Of a DNA stretch of 64,000 nt, positions 7,974-17,427 are shown in pieces; the stretch's first letter is position 1, and the number at the start of each line of letters is the position of its first letter. The notes below the pieces were generated by a model that saw only the letters and a list, made by a program, of their open reading frames with translations, was not told the origin of the DNA and did no database searches. The translations under genes and the position numbers were made by a program. Source of the stretch: Chloroherpetonaceae bacterium (GTDB taxonomy: Bacteria > Bacteroidota > Chlorobiia > Chlorobiales > Thermochlorobacteraceae); the NCBI GenBank assembly GCA_025056565.1, contig JANWWA010000011.1, positions 1-64,000 of the forward strand. Reading direction: 5' to 3'.

Positions 7974-10900
7974 CTACTTTACCAGCATCATTTTTCTTGT
8001 CGCTGCAAAGCCCTGCGTTGTGAGTTGATAGAAGTATAGTCCACTCGGCAAGCCCGAACCATTGAAGCGGACTTGGTTTTCACCTCTTGCGGCGTCCAGC
8101 GTCATTCTGCTTACGACTCTACCCAACACATCAGTAACCGTCAGGGTAGCTTTTCCCGCCTGCCGCATCGTGAAGCGAATAACGGTGGTCGGATTGAATG
8201 GATTTGGATAGTTCTGCATCAAGGCATAGTCATAAACCTTTTGTGCTTCTTGCTCTGCCTCCAAGCGCTGCCACTCCACCGTAACTGTGCGCAGGTAGTC
8301 ATGCACAGCGCCATTTAAATCTACACTACGCAGGCGATAGGTGTAAGATTGTCCTGTCTCGACAGCTCTATCCAGCAATGTGTAGGTGGTTTGGTTGCTG
8401 GTTGTGCCTCTGCCGCGTAGTTCTGGCATGGTGCGATACGAAGCAATTTCTACTGGCTGCGGATTTGTGCTGCTCGAGCGCATCACGATAAAGCCTGCGT
8501 TGTTTAGTTCTGAAGCCGTTGTCCAGCTAAGCTGAATCCCGTTTGTGGTTCGCTGCCCTGTGAATGACAGCAGTTCAACAGGTAATGGGTTATCGCTATC
8601 GCCTCCTAAGGAGAATTCCGAAAATTCCGACGTAGTGGCGCGCACCTCATCCGGGAAACTTGGGTTAAATGCATTGGGCAATACAGAAAATGTCCCTGTA
8701 TTCGGCGTTGGTCGCCGATACACGCGCACCGTTGCGGGTTGCCATATCCCGCTGTTTGGAATCTCGTTTCGATTGAAGCGCAGCAGGGCGTTAAATGTCC
8801 CCAGCCCTGTTTGAGAGATGAGAAAACGGTAGCTGCTGACATTCGCTTGCGGAACACCGCTTATGTTGCGCGGCGGTGAATCATACCGCTCGACACTCAC
8901 GAACCCATCACTTGCGACACCTGTAAAATCAATCTGCAAGCCTGTGCCCAAAAACACGTGAGAACTGTTGCCAGTAGCTATGGCTCGCACTTCGGCGACA
9001 TTTGGCAGCTCTAACTGTGCCACACCATTTGCGGAGATACCGCCGAATGCCGTTGCACTACCTCCTGCAAATAGCGTTTGCCCGCTTAGTGCTAGCGCAT
9101 TGATGTTACCATTTGCTCCAACTGTGCTATGCCCCAGTGCTTCCCAACTGGTTCCGTTCCAACGCGCAATTTGATTGACAATGCGTCCTTCGGCGGTCAG
9201 AAATCCACCTGCTGCGTAAAGCGTATTGCCAATGGATGTCAGTGCCAAGACCACTCCGCTCACCCCTGCGCCCAGTGGGCTCCAAGTGCTCCCGTTCCAG
9301 CGTGCAATACGGTTTACGGGTGTTCCACCTGCACTAAGGAAAATGCCCCCTGCAACGACATCACCATTTTGCAGAATCGTCATCGCATTCACAAAGGCAT
9401 TCACACCAGTGCCCAAGGCACTCCAACTGGTTCCATTCCAGCGTGCAATGTTGGTGGCTGATGTGCCACCTGCCAGCGTAAAGTTGCCACCTGCAAAGAG
9501 TTCGCCGCTGGCATTGATAGCCAGTGCCCGCACCTCGTTGTTCATTCCGCTTGAGAGGGACGTCCAAGTGCTACCATTCCAACGCGCAATGTTATTAACC
9601 GTTACGCCCCCTGCCTGACTAAATGCCCCACCGACAAACACATCGCCATTTGGCGCAACGGCAATTGCACTGACATAGCCATTTGTGCCTGTTCCCAGTG
9701 CACTCCACGTGCTCCCGTCCCAGCGTGCGATGTTATTTACCACCGTGCCGCCTGCCAGCGTAAAAGCACCGCCCACTAAAAGATGACCATTCTGGTCAAT
9801 CGCCAACGCATTCACTGTACCTGACACACCACTGCCCAGCGCTACCCACCCTTCATTGGGACTCCATCGTGCAATGTTGTGAGCAGGGGTGCCTCCCGCT
9901 GCGGTGAAAGTGCCCCCAACAAACACTTGATTTCCGCTAACTGCAATCGCACGCACAGTGCCATTTACGCCACTTCCCAGTGCTGACCACACTCCTACGC
10001 CCGGCACTGCCGTGCCTGATGGTGGCGATGCTGTATTCGTCAGGCGATAAATCCTGCCTGTGTTGAAGCCCAAAAAGTAAAGCTCATTATTTTGGTCTGT
10101 GCCAAAACTTGCGATGTTAATGCCACTTGCCTGAAAGAGCAGGGTATTGGTTAGCGTGGCAAGATTCAGTGACCAGACGCGTCCTGACACAAAATCGCCG
10201 TAGATGTATCGTCCCACTTGCTCTGGCAAGGCGCCGCCGCGATAGACATAGCCTCCTGTTATAGATTGCCCCACTGAGTGCGGGTAGACATAAATTGGCG
10301 GCACAAGGTTCAAGCCGTTGGTATCTGCAGGGTTGGGAATGTTGTATGGCAAGTTGCCTTCCATAAAGCGCCAGCCGTAGTTTCCACCGATGTGCACACG
10401 GTCAATTTCTTCGCGCGCATTTTGCCCTACATCACCGCCAATGATGCCTTCGATATTGTCAATGCAAAATTTCCACATATTGCGCAAACCCCATGCAAAA
10501 ATCTCTGGACGACCTCCGCCAGATGCAAATGGGTTAGTGGGTGGAATGCGAAAGTTTCGGTCGTTGTCGCTTGGAAAGTCATCGCCTTCGACATCAATGC
10601 GCAGGAGTTTGCCGAAGAGATTATTCACATTTTGCGCGTTGTTTTGTGGGTCGCCTGCGCCACCGCCATCCCCAACTGAGATGTACAGCAACCCATCAGG
10701 CCCAAACGCAATTTTACCGCCATTGTGATTTGTATGCACTTGATTTTTCACAAACTGCAAGATGCGGTATTCGCTATTTGGCAGGGCTACATTTGGGTTT
10801 GAGCTGCTGGCTTGAAAGCGTGCCACAATCATTTTGGTTCTCGTCCCCACGCCACTGATAACCGTATCGCGTGTGTAATAGACATAGAACCATCGGTTCG

Positions 10901-11207
10901 CCGCATAGTTTGGGTGAAAAGCCAGACCCAACAACCCACGCTCATCTGCATTTACATTGGTTACCACACGGTCAGTAATGTCCAGAAACGTGCTGTAACT
11001 GGACACCCCACTTTGATTTTGAAAGACCCGTATGCGTCCAATCTTTTCCACCACGAAAAGGCGATTGGTACCATCGCCTGCATGCACCATTTCAAGCAGG
11101 AGAGAAAAATTTGGCAGTGAGGGAAAAGCATCTGTGTAGCCTACTTGCGCCTCTAAGCGCATCGCACCGCAGAATAAAACGAATGCTAATATTCCAAACT
11201 GCTTCAT
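7974..11207 (-). CDS. T9SS-exported PQQ-type sugar dehydrogenase-like protein with repeat propeller
   Basis: This 1077-residue secreted protein starts with a signal peptide ending LEAQ. Residues 25-400 form a glucose/sorbosone dehydrogenase-type propeller (HTNHNGGKIAFGPDG, then YISVGDGG, and NYGWRFMEG), which in characterised members oxidises sugars with PQQ. Residues about 405-735 hold seven repeats of about 46 residues of the form W-ALG-GV-G-V-A-A, VGG-FT-AGGT, IARWNG. The end is a type IX sorting domain with QNYPNPFNPTT and terminal MMLVK, so the protein is probably surface-exposed or released. Whether PQQ is bound and which sugar is used are unknown. A 9-base-stem terminator upstream separates it from the AhpD-like gene. 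Confidence 0.85.
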   Translation of the reverse strand: MKQFGILAFVLFCGAMRLEAQVGYTDAFPSLPNFSLLLEMVHAGDGTNRLFVVEKIGRIRVFQNQSGVSSYSTFLDITDRVVTNVNADERGLLGLAFHPNYAANRWFYVYYTRDTVISGVGTRTKMIVARFQASSSNPNVALPNSEYRILQFVKNQVHTNHNGGKIAFGPDGLLYISVGDGGGAGDPQNNAQNVNNLFGKLLRIDVEGDDFPSDNDRNFRIPPTNPFASGGGRPEIFAWGLRNMWKFCIDNIEGIIGGDVGQNAREEIDRVHIGGNYGWRFMEGNLPYNIPNPADTNGLNLVPPIYVYPHSVGQSITGGYVYRGGALPEQVGRYIYGDFVSGRVWSLNLATLTNTLLFQASGINIASFGTDQNNELYFLGFNTGRIYRLTNTASPPSGTAVPGVGVWSALGSGVNGTVRAIAVSGNQVFVGGTFTAAGGTPAHNIARWSPNEGWVALGSGVSGTVNALAIDQNGHLLVGGAFTLAGGTVVNNIARWDGSTWSALGTGTNGYVSAIAVAPNGDVFVGGAFSQAGGVTVNNIARWNGSTWTSLSSGMNNEVRALAINASGELFAGGNFTLAGGTSATNIARWNGTSWSALGTGVNAFVNAMTILQNGDVVAGGIFLSAGGTPVNRIARWNGSTWSPLGAGVSGVVLALTSIGNTLYAAGGFLTAEGRIVNQIARWNGTSWEALGHSTVGANGNINALALSGQTLFAGGSATAFGGISANGVAQLELPNVAEVRAIATGNSSHVFLGTGLQIDFTGVASDGFVSVERYDSPPRNISGVPQANVSSYRFLISQTGLGTFNALLRFNRNEIPNSGIWQPATVRVYRRPTPNTGTFSVLPNAFNPSFPDEVRATTSEFSEFSLGGDSDNPLPVELLSFTGQRTTNGIQLSWTTASELNNAGFIVMRSSSTNPQPVEIASYRTMPELRGRGTTSNQTTYTLLDRAVETGQSYTYRLRSVDLNGAVHDYLRTVTVEWQRLEAEQEAQKVYDYALMQNYPNPFNPTTVIRFTMRQAGKATLTVTDVLGRVVSRMTLDAARGENQVRFNGSGLPSGLYFYQLTTQGFAATRKMMLVK
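8995..9990 (-). repeat. Seven in-gene repeats of about 138 bases
   Basis: The DNA encodes seven tandem copies of a roughly 46-residue unit ending NIARWNG(S/T) and containing VGG-FT-AGG. The unit resembles Kelch-like or delta-60-type propeller blades; seven would close one beta-propeller. The copies diverge, so this is not a recent expansion. Confidence 0.75.
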
Positions 11208-11267
11208 TTTGGTTTGTCGTTTTGTGTGGTGTATTGAAAATAAGTGATGCCTCAGTCAAATCGAAGC

Positions 11268-11309
11268 GCTCCCCGCAAAACAAAAGGCGAGCTTAGAATG
11301 GCTCGCCTT
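11268..11309 (-). terminator. Rho-independent terminator after the AhpD-like gene
   Basis: AAGGCGAGC (11284-11292) pairs perfectly with GCTCGCCTT (11301-11309) around an eight-base loop. On the minus strand the stem is followed by TTTTGTTTTGC. It lies 27 bases past the stop of the AhpD-like gene. Confidence 0.8.
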
Positions 11310-11335
11310 CCTTTGCCTACTCGATTGCCATGTGG

Positions 11336-11935
11336 TTACAGTGCAGCGGCAGGCTCAATTTCGTGCATATTGACTGCTAAGCCTCGCACCACAGCCGCCA
11401 AGCGAATCGCATCAAAAATCATCTCTTGCGTGCCCCCGTGCTCACGCACCGACTTCTCATGGCTGTTCACGCAGACCTCGCAGCCATTGACCGCGCTAAT
11501 CGCCAGCGAGACCAGCTCAAAGAAGACCTTTGGCACTGTAGGTCTTGCCATAATAGTCATCTTAATGCCTGCGGGCATTTGCTCATAGACCTTATTTTCT
11601 GAGAAATGTCGGAAGCGATAGAGCACGTTGTTGGTCGCAAGGAGCGATGCGATAGCGTGCATCTCAGCAATTTCCGCTTCGCTGGCACCGTGCTTACGTG
11701 CTTGCTCAGTGAAAGCAAGAATAAGCGGCGTGCAGCGCTCATTGACGGCGACCGCCAGCGCTAAAAGGTAGGCATTTTTCTTTCCACCCAGCGAAGGTGA
11801 CTCCAACACATTTTTCAAATTAATGCGCAAATCGCGGATATACTTGTAATCGCCTTTCACATATGCGTCTAGGCTCACAAATGCACCATCGCTGATGCCT
11901 AAATCAGCAAGCAAATCTTTTCGGGTTTCTTCCAT
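11336..11935 (-). CDS. AhpD-like carboxymuconolactone decarboxylase family protein
   Basis: The protein has 199 residues from the ATG at 11935; upstream in-frame starts run into the terminator hairpin of ahpC and give non-family sequence. The redox site GCEVCVNSHEK (CxxC followed by His) is that of AhpD-type alkylhydroperoxidases, and the helical repeats are two AhpD-like halves. In mycobacteria AhpD reduces AhpC, and here the gene lies 83 bases downstream of an AhpC gene, so the same pairing is likely. A hairpin terminator stands between the two. Confidence 0.85.
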   Translation of the reverse strand: MEETRKDLLADLGISDGAFVSLDAYVKGDYKYIRDLRINLKNVLESPSLGGKKNAYLLALAVAVNERCTPLILAFTEQARKHGASEAEIAEMHAIASLLATNNVLYRFRHFSENKVYEQMPAGIKMTIMARPTVPKVFFELVSLAISAVNGCEVCVNSHEKSVREHGGTQEMIFDAIRLAAVVRGLAVNMHEIEPAAAL

Positions 11936-11975
11936 TTGACGATTTAATGGTTTTTGCCGTTTTGCGACACTTTGC

Positions 11976-12010
11976 GAAAAAACAAGTGAGGACGACGCAA
12001 GGTCGTCCTC
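11976..12010 (-). terminator. Terminator between ahpC and the AhpD-like gene
   Basis: GAGGACGAC (11988-11996) pairs perfectly with GTCGTCCTC (12002-12010) across a five-base loop. On the minus strand it is followed by ACTTGTTTTTTCG. It lies 8 bases after the ahpC stop, so it should end or attenuate the ahpC transcript before the AhpD-like gene. Confidence 0.75.
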
Positions 12011-12018
12011 CGCTTTGC

Positions 12019-12585
12019 TCAGACTTCTACCAATGAACCGCCTTCGACCTTGAGCGTCTTTTCGCCCTCTTTCCAGTTGCAGGGGCAAAGCTCGCCTGTC
12101 TGCAAAGCTTCCAGCACGCGCAAGGTTTCATCGACATTGCGACCGACATCGAGGTTATTCACATTTACCCACTGAATGATACCAGCAGGGTCAACGATGA
12201 AGGTTGCACGCAATGCCACTTCTTCTGGTCCATAGAGAATGCCTAATGCGCGGCTGAGATGCTTGCCATGGTCAGAGAGCATTGGGAAGCGCAGGTCATG
12301 CAGGTCTTCATGGCTTCGGCGCCAAGCCAGATGCACAAATGCAGTGTCGGTACTGGCGCCATACAGCACCGCATCGTTGTCTCGGAAATCGGCGTAGCGG
12401 TCATTGAAGCCTTTGATTTCCGTTGGGCAAACAAAGGTGAAATCCTTCGGCCAGAAAAACATCACCATCCATTTGCCGTGTTTGCGGTGGTCTGCAGTGT
12501 GAATCTTGGCAAATTCTTTGCCTTTCTCGAGCGAGACAACTGCATCGAGCTCCAATTCAGGGAATTTATCTCCAACTGTCAGCAT
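12019..12585 (-). CDS. ahpC: Alkyl hydroperoxide reductase AhpC-type 2-Cys peroxiredoxin
   Basis: This 188-residue peroxiredoxin has the active-site motif PKDFTFVCPTEI with the peroxidatic Cys53. The C-terminus carries LCPCNWKEG (about Cys167 and Cys169), the resolving-cysteine region typical of AhpC proteins that are recycled by AhpD. It reduces H2O2, organic peroxides and peroxynitrite in the cytosol. The neighbouring AhpD-like gene, and the absence of AhpF in the window, support an AhpD-dependent system. The ATG at 12585 fits the family start (MLTVGDKFPEL). Confidence 0.92.
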   Translation of the reverse strand: MLTVGDKFPELELDAVVSLEKGKEFAKIHTADHRKHGKWMVMFFWPKDFTFVCPTEIKGFNDRYADFRDNDAVLYGASTDTAFVHLAWRRSHEDLHDLRFPMLSDHGKHLSRALGILYGPEEVALRATFIVDPAGIIQWVNVNNLDVGRNVDETLRVLEALQTGELCPCNWKEGEKTLKVEGGSLVEV

Positions 12586-12777
12586 GCGTTGTTTGGTTTA
12601 TGGTTTTAGTTGAGATTGATGATTGTTACTGCACGCTTGAACGAATGTCTTGCGCCACCGGTTGCAACCTCGCAACACGGAGCTTTACACTCAAAAAATG
12701 CTAAACTGGATGGTCAAGGTTAATCGGAATGTCAATAGCAGTGTAGCGTGTTCAAAAAGTGGCGCAAAAGTACAACA

Positions 12778-12808
12778 TTGAGCGCAATCTTAAAAATCGG
12801 TATCTTTG
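12778..12808 (+). promoter_or_regulatory. Complete promoter of the Nudix gene (TTG, 20 bases, TATCTTTG)
   Basis: TTG at 12778-12780 is separated by 20 bases from TATCTTTG at 12801-12808, close to the Bacteroidota sigma-A consensus TTG-N19-21-TAnnTTTG. The ATG at 12828 follows 19 bases later, so the leader is very short. Confidence 0.75.
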
Positions 12809-12827
12809 TAAAACTAACATCTCTTCG

Positions 12828-13415
12828 ATGTCTCGCACCTATCCAAACGACCCAAAAGCGTGGAAGACGCTGGAATCACAGTATATCTTTCAGAAAGCAC
12901 CGTGGCTGGTCTTGCGCCAAGATAAGGTGCAACTTCCCACTGGCGCAATTATTGATGAATTCTATGTTTCAGAATACCCTGCTTGGGTGAATGTTGTAGG
13001 CATCACCACTGATGATGAGGTTGTGCTGATTCGCCAGTTCCGGTATGCAATTGGCAAAGTGTACTTCGAGCTACCTGCTGGTGTGGTCGATAAGGGTGAA
13101 ACCCCTCTGCAAGCGGCGCAGCGAGAAATGTTGGAAGAGACGGGCTACGGTGGCGGTGAGTGGGAACTTTTGATGCAACTTTGCGCCAACCCTGCGATTC
13201 AAACAAACATTACTTACTCTTTTCTGGCACGCGGTTTAAGAAAGCAATCGACACAATCGTTGGAGCACACGGAAGAGATTGCCGTGCATATCTTATCGCA
13301 TCAGGAAGTAGAACGCATCTTGGAAGAAGGTGAGATGATTCAGTCTCTGCATGCGGCACCTTTGCTCAAATACCTTCTTCACCGCTGCCGCCACCAAACT
13401 CACCATCTGCGATAA
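12828..13415 (+). CDS. Nudix hydrolase, ADP-ribose pyrophosphatase-like
   Basis: The protein has 195 residues from the ATG at 12828; longer in-frame versions would include the promoter. It has a perfect Nudix box: G-x5-E (GVVDKGE) then x7 and REMLEETGY. The preceding segment VVLIRQFRYAIGKVYFELPAG is typical of NudF/ADP-ribose pyrophosphatases, which hydrolyse ADP-ribose or related nucleoside diphosphate sugars to limit toxic intermediates. The specificity is inferred from this segment only. It converges on prmC with 7 bases between stops. Confidence 0.9.
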   Translation: MSRTYPNDPKAWKTLESQYIFQKAPWLVLRQDKVQLPTGAIIDEFYVSEYPAWVNVVGITTDDEVVLIRQFRYAIGKVYFELPAGVVDKGETPLQAAQREMLEETGYGGGEWELLMQLCANPAIQTNITYSFLARGLRKQSTQSLEHTEEIAVHILSHQEVERILEEGEMIQSLHAAPLLKYLLHRCRHQTHHLR

Positions 13416-13422
13416 GTGCCTT

Positions 13423-14316
13423 TCAGCGCTCCGCTGGCGGTAACTCTGCTACCGCAATGCGTCTGAAGCCTTGATAATCTTTCCTAAACAGAATGTTTTG
13501 GAACCCCTTTTGCTTTAGCACATCACCTACTTTCTCCGCTGCATCGGCATGCAGTTCAAGATACAGTTTGCCCTTCGGCTTGAGCAGCGTCAACGCATCA
13601 GTGGCAATTTTCTCATAGAATTCAAATCCTGTTGGGCAAAAAAGGGCAATCGCTGGCTCAAAGTCGCGCACCTCTTTTTGCAAGTTCTCTTTCTCTGCAA
13701 GCGGCACATAAGGCGGATTGGACACAATCACATCAAAGCGCTCTGGAAACTGCACTGCAAAATCGGGTTGCAGCGCATCACACACCAGAAATTGGATCTG
13801 ACTCTCTACGCCATGCCTTGCTGCATTGCGCTGCGCCACCTCCAACGCTGGCACTGAAATATCTACAGCGACAATGCGCACTGCAGGCAATGACTTTGCT
13901 AAAGCTACGGCAATTGCTCCACTGCCCGTGCCGATATCGAGAATGCTGAGCGTTGCCCCATCACAGTCATCCAGCACACTTTCTACCAAAAGCTCAGTCT
14001 CTGGTCGTGGAATTAGCACAGCGGGATTGACTTCAAAGCGCAGCCCGAAAAATTCTTCCCAGCCAAGAATATACTGCACTGGCTCGCCTGCCAATCGCCG
14101 ACGCACCAGCCCACGAAATTGCTCCAGCTCCTTTGGCGAGATAGGTTGCTCGAAGTTAAGGTAAAGCTCCATTCGCTGCAGTCCTAACACTTCTGCCAGC
14201 AGCAGCTCTGCACTTAGTCTCGCATCATCAATGCCTTTTTGCTTCAAAAAATCGGCACTGGTTTTAAGTAGCGAGACTACAGTCCACTCTTTTTCTGGGG
14301 CATTAGATTGGTTCAT
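13423..14316 (-). CDS. prmC: Peptide chain release factor N5-glutamine methyltransferase
   Basis: The protein has 297 residues from the ATG at 14316. It has an N-terminal helical domain (ARLSAELLLAEVLGL), the linker AGEPVQYILGWEEFFGLRF, and a SAM-dependent methyltransferase domain with ILDIGTGSGAIAVALA and the catalytic VSNPPYVP motif. It methylates the Gln of the GGQ motif in release factors RF1/RF2 and so promotes translation termination. The upstream 250 bases up to the P-type ATPase gene show no further gene. Confidence 0.93.
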   Translation of the reverse strand: MNQSNAPEKEWTVVSLLKTSADFLKQKGIDDARLSAELLLAEVLGLQRMELYLNFEQPISPKELEQFRGLVRRRLAGEPVQYILGWEEFFGLRFEVNPAVLIPRPETELLVESVLDDCDGATLSILDIGTGSGAIAVALAKSLPAVRIVAVDISVPALEVAQRNAARHGVESQIQFLVCDALQPDFAVQFPERFDVIVSNPPYVPLAEKENLQKEVRDFEPAIALFCPTGFEFYEKIATDALTLLKPKGKLYLELHADAAEKVGDVLKQKGFQNILFRKDYQGFRRIAVAELPPAER

Positions 14317-14572
14317 CGTTTTTCCGCTCTGCGTGAAGGTATAATAAACGCCTCGCCTGTGCAACGTGCAAGCCCTCGCCGAATTTTTTGTTTTTTCAGC
14401 AGAAGTGCGTTACTTGTTTGCACTGCTGGCAGCGGCGTTGCGGAAAGTGTCAAATGTGTGTTGCTCACTGAACCGGCAATCAGCGGAGACGCTCGAGAAT
14501 AATGCCTTGTGTGCGTAGCCTGCGCGTGTGTTTTTCTTTTGCCGCCATCTTTCAACCAAATGTGATTGCAGT

Positions 14573-17311
14573 ATGGTTATTGAAACAATTACGGAACGCA
14601 CCCGCCTTTGGCATAGCTTGGAGGCAGAACAGGTGCTTGAGCAAGTTGGCACCTCCCCTACGCAAGGACTTTCCCTCGAAGAAGTCAAGCAGCGACAAGC
14701 TCGCTACGGACCCAACGTCATTCCCAAGAAAAAGCAAAAGACACCGTTAGAGCTTTTTTTGCAGCAGTTTAATCAGCCGCTGGTCATCATTCTTTTGATT
14801 GCCACTGTGGTTACGCTTGCTCTGCAGGAGTGGGTCGATGCCAGCGTGATTTTTGGCGTCGTGTTGGTTAATGCCATCATTGGCTTTATTCAAGAATCGA
14901 AGGCTCTAAAAGCGATTGAGGCACTTTCCAAAGCAGTTGCCAGTGAAGCCACCGTAATTCGGAGTGGTGAAAAGCAGCGCATTCCTTCATCTGAGCTGAC
15001 GATTGGAGATATCGTGGTGCTGCAATCGGGCGACAAAGTACCTGCAGACTTGCGGCTGATTCAAGTTCGCGAACTTCAAATTGACGAATCGGCGCTAACG
15101 GGTGAATCGGTGCCTGTTGCCAAGCAACTCAGTTCGCTTAGTGCCGATACTGTGCTGGCTGACCGCACCAATATGGCATACTCTTCTACGCTGGTTACTT
15201 ACGGCACGGGTCTTGGCGTTGTGGTTGCGATTGGTAGCGATACGGAGATTGGCAAAATTAATCAGATGATTGCCGAAGCAGATGTGCTCGAGACCCCGCT
15301 GACACAATCTATTGCAAAGTTTAGCAAAGTGCTGCTTTATGTGATTTTAGGCTTAGCAGCGGTTACCTTTCTTGTCGGCGTGCTGCGCGGCGAAAAGTGG
15401 GACGATATGTTTATGGCAGCAGTTGCACTGGCTGTTGGGGCAATTCCTGAAGGTTTGCCCGCTGCTGTGACCATTACACTTGCCATTGGCGTGGCCAAAA
15501 TGGCGCAGCGCAACGCAATTATTCGCAAACTGCCTGCTGTCGAAACCTTGGGCAGCGCATCGGTGATTTGCTCTGATAAGACGGGCACACTTACGCAAAA
15601 CCAAATGACCGTGCAAAAAATCTATGCTGGGGGTGCTTTGATTGATGTAACGGGCGTAGGCTATGAGCCAAAGGGCGAGTTTCTTTACGAGAATCAACCT
15701 CTCTCTTTGTCTAAAAATGTTGCGCTTCAAGAAACGCTGCAGTGTGGCTTGCTTTGCAACGAAGCTAATCTTGTGCGGACAGGCCAGCAGTGGAAAATTG
15801 AGGGCGACCCTACTGAAGGAGCGTTGATTGTCTCGGCACAGAAGGCAGGCATAGAACGCCCTTTGCTTCTTCAAGCCATGCCGCGACTGGATGCGATTCC
15901 CTTCGAATCCGCTTACCAATATATGGCTACGCTTCACCAGCGTAGCTTGCACGGCGATACCATCGCCTATGTCAAAGGCTCAGTAGAGCGACTCTTAGAG
16001 AGAGCGGACTTTGCACTTTCAGACACGGGCGAAGTTGTGCCGTTAGATAAATCGGCGGTTTTTGCCTTTGCTGACCAGATGGCCTCAGAAGGCTTGCGTG
16101 TGTTAGCGTTTGCATACAAGCCATTTGACCACTCCAAACAGTCGCTTTCGCATAATGATATTTCTCGCGGCTTGATTTTTCTTGGCTTGCAAGCCATGAT
16201 TGACCCACCTCGCCCTGAAGCCATTACGGCGGTGGCAAAGTGCCAGACTGCTGGCATTCGTGTCAAGATGATTACAGGCGACCATGAGCTAACGGCACTT
16301 GCGATTGCCAAACGCTTAGGCATTGCTAAGGGACACGACACGCATCACGCCGTTGTCAATGGCAAAACTTTAAGCACAGCTTCTGAGGCACAGCTTGCTG
16401 AAATGGTTAGAGATGTCTCCGTCTTTGCACGCGTGGCACCAGAAGATAAGCTGCGTTTGGTCAAAGCCTTGCAGCATAACGGCTTTATTGTGGCAATGAC
16501 GGGCGACGGTGTCAATGATGCGCCCTCACTGCGGCAAGCAAATATCGGCATTGCAATGGGCATTACAGGCACTGATGTCGCTAAAGAAACAGCTGACATG
16601 ATTCTTACAGACGACAACTTTGCGTCTATTGAAGCTGCTGTCGAGGAAGGGCGAGGGGTTTATGATAACCTTGTGAAGTTCATTACTTGGACATTGCCGA
16701 CCAACTTCGGAGAAGGTTTGGTGATTCTGGCATCAGTAGTGGCAGGCATTACTTTGCCCATTTTGCCTGTGCAATTGCTCTGGATTAATATGACGACGGC
16801 TGTGTTGCTTGGTCTCATGCTGGCGTTTGAGCCGAAGGAGCCGGGCATTATGCAGCGTCCGCCTCGTCAGCCAAATGAGCCTATTTTGAGCACCTCGCTG
16901 GTCGTGCGCATTGTTATCGTCGGTACTTTGCTTTGTGCTGGAGCTTTGCTCTTTTTTGAGCTTGCTCTTCAAGCTGGGCGCACCGATGCAGAAGCGCGCA
17001 CGATAGCTGTCAATATCTTTATCTTAGGCGAACTGCTCTATCTTTTTAACTGCCGCTCGCTCCGCTACTCTATGTTCAAAATTGGGCTTTTCTCCAATCC
17101 CCTTATCTGGGTCGGCGTCGGTGGAATGCTTCTTGTGCAGATTCTCTATACTTATGTGCCGTTTATGAACCTTGCCTTCCAGAGCGCCCCGCTCACTGCC
17201 GAAGACTGGCTTCTTTCCACTGTGCCCGGACTTGTGATTTACATCGTAATTGGCATCCTGAAATACTACGAATACGGTCGATTCGACAAACGCGCTGCTT
17301 CTGCTTCGTAG
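14573..17311 (+). CDS. Type II P-type cation-transporting ATPase
   Basis: The protein has 912 residues from the ATG at 14573. It has the cation ATPase N domain, the TGES loop, M4 with IPEGLP, the phosphorylated Asp335 in CSDKTGTLT, the KGSVE nucleotide-binding motif, TGDH, and the hinge MTGDGVNDAPS. This is the PMR1/SERCA/PacL-like class of inner-membrane pumps. The M6 region reads LWINMTTAVLLGLMLAFEP, not the N-x-V-T-D-G-x-P-A of classical calcium pumps, so the ion is uncertain (Ca2+, Na+, Mn2+ or K+). No regulator or partner is adjacent. Confidence 0.88.
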   Translation: MVIETITERTRLWHSLEAEQVLEQVGTSPTQGLSLEEVKQRQARYGPNVIPKKKQKTPLELFLQQFNQPLVIILLIATVVTLALQEWVDASVIFGVVLVNAIIGFIQESKALKAIEALSKAVASEATVIRSGEKQRIPSSELTIGDIVVLQSGDKVPADLRLIQVRELQIDESALTGESVPVAKQLSSLSADTVLADRTNMAYSSTLVTYGTGLGVVVAIGSDTEIGKINQMIAEADVLETPLTQSIAKFSKVLLYVILGLAAVTFLVGVLRGEKWDDMFMAAVALAVGAIPEGLPAAVTITLAIGVAKMAQRNAIIRKLPAVETLGSASVICSDKTGTLTQNQMTVQKIYAGGALIDVTGVGYEPKGEFLYENQPLSLSKNVALQETLQCGLLCNEANLVRTGQQWKIEGDPTEGALIVSAQKAGIERPLLLQAMPRLDAIPFESAYQYMATLHQRSLHGDTIAYVKGSVERLLERADFALSDTGEVVPLDKSAVFAFADQMASEGLRVLAFAYKPFDHSKQSLSHNDISRGLIFLGLQAMIDPPRPEAITAVAKCQTAGIRVKMITGDHELTALAIAKRLGIAKGHDTHHAVVNGKTLSTASEAQLAEMVRDVSVFARVAPEDKLRLVKALQHNGFIVAMTGDGVNDAPSLRQANIGIAMGITGTDVAKETADMILTDDNFASIEAAVEEGRGVYDNLVKFITWTLPTNFGEGLVILASVVAGITLPILPVQLLWINMTTAVLLGLMLAFEPKEPGIMQRPPRQPNEPILSTSLVVRIVIVGTLLCAGALLFFELALQAGRTDAEARTIAVNIFILGELLYLFNCRSLRYSMFKIGLFSNPLIWVGVGGMLLVQILYTYVPFMNLAFQSAPLTAEDWLLSTVPGLVIYIVIGILKYYEYGRFDKRAASAS

Positions 17312-17427
17312 ACCATTTAACTGTTCATCAATCAGTTATTATGTGTGTTCAGCACTATCGTTTTTTTGCTCTTTGCCTCAGCGACACTTGACAGACACGC
17401 CCTAACATTGCTTTTCACACTACAATG

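Noticed and set aside
8995-9990. Regular DNA repeats resembling a CRISPR array
   Set aside because: The repeats are about 138 bases long, diverged, and in frame inside one coding gene.
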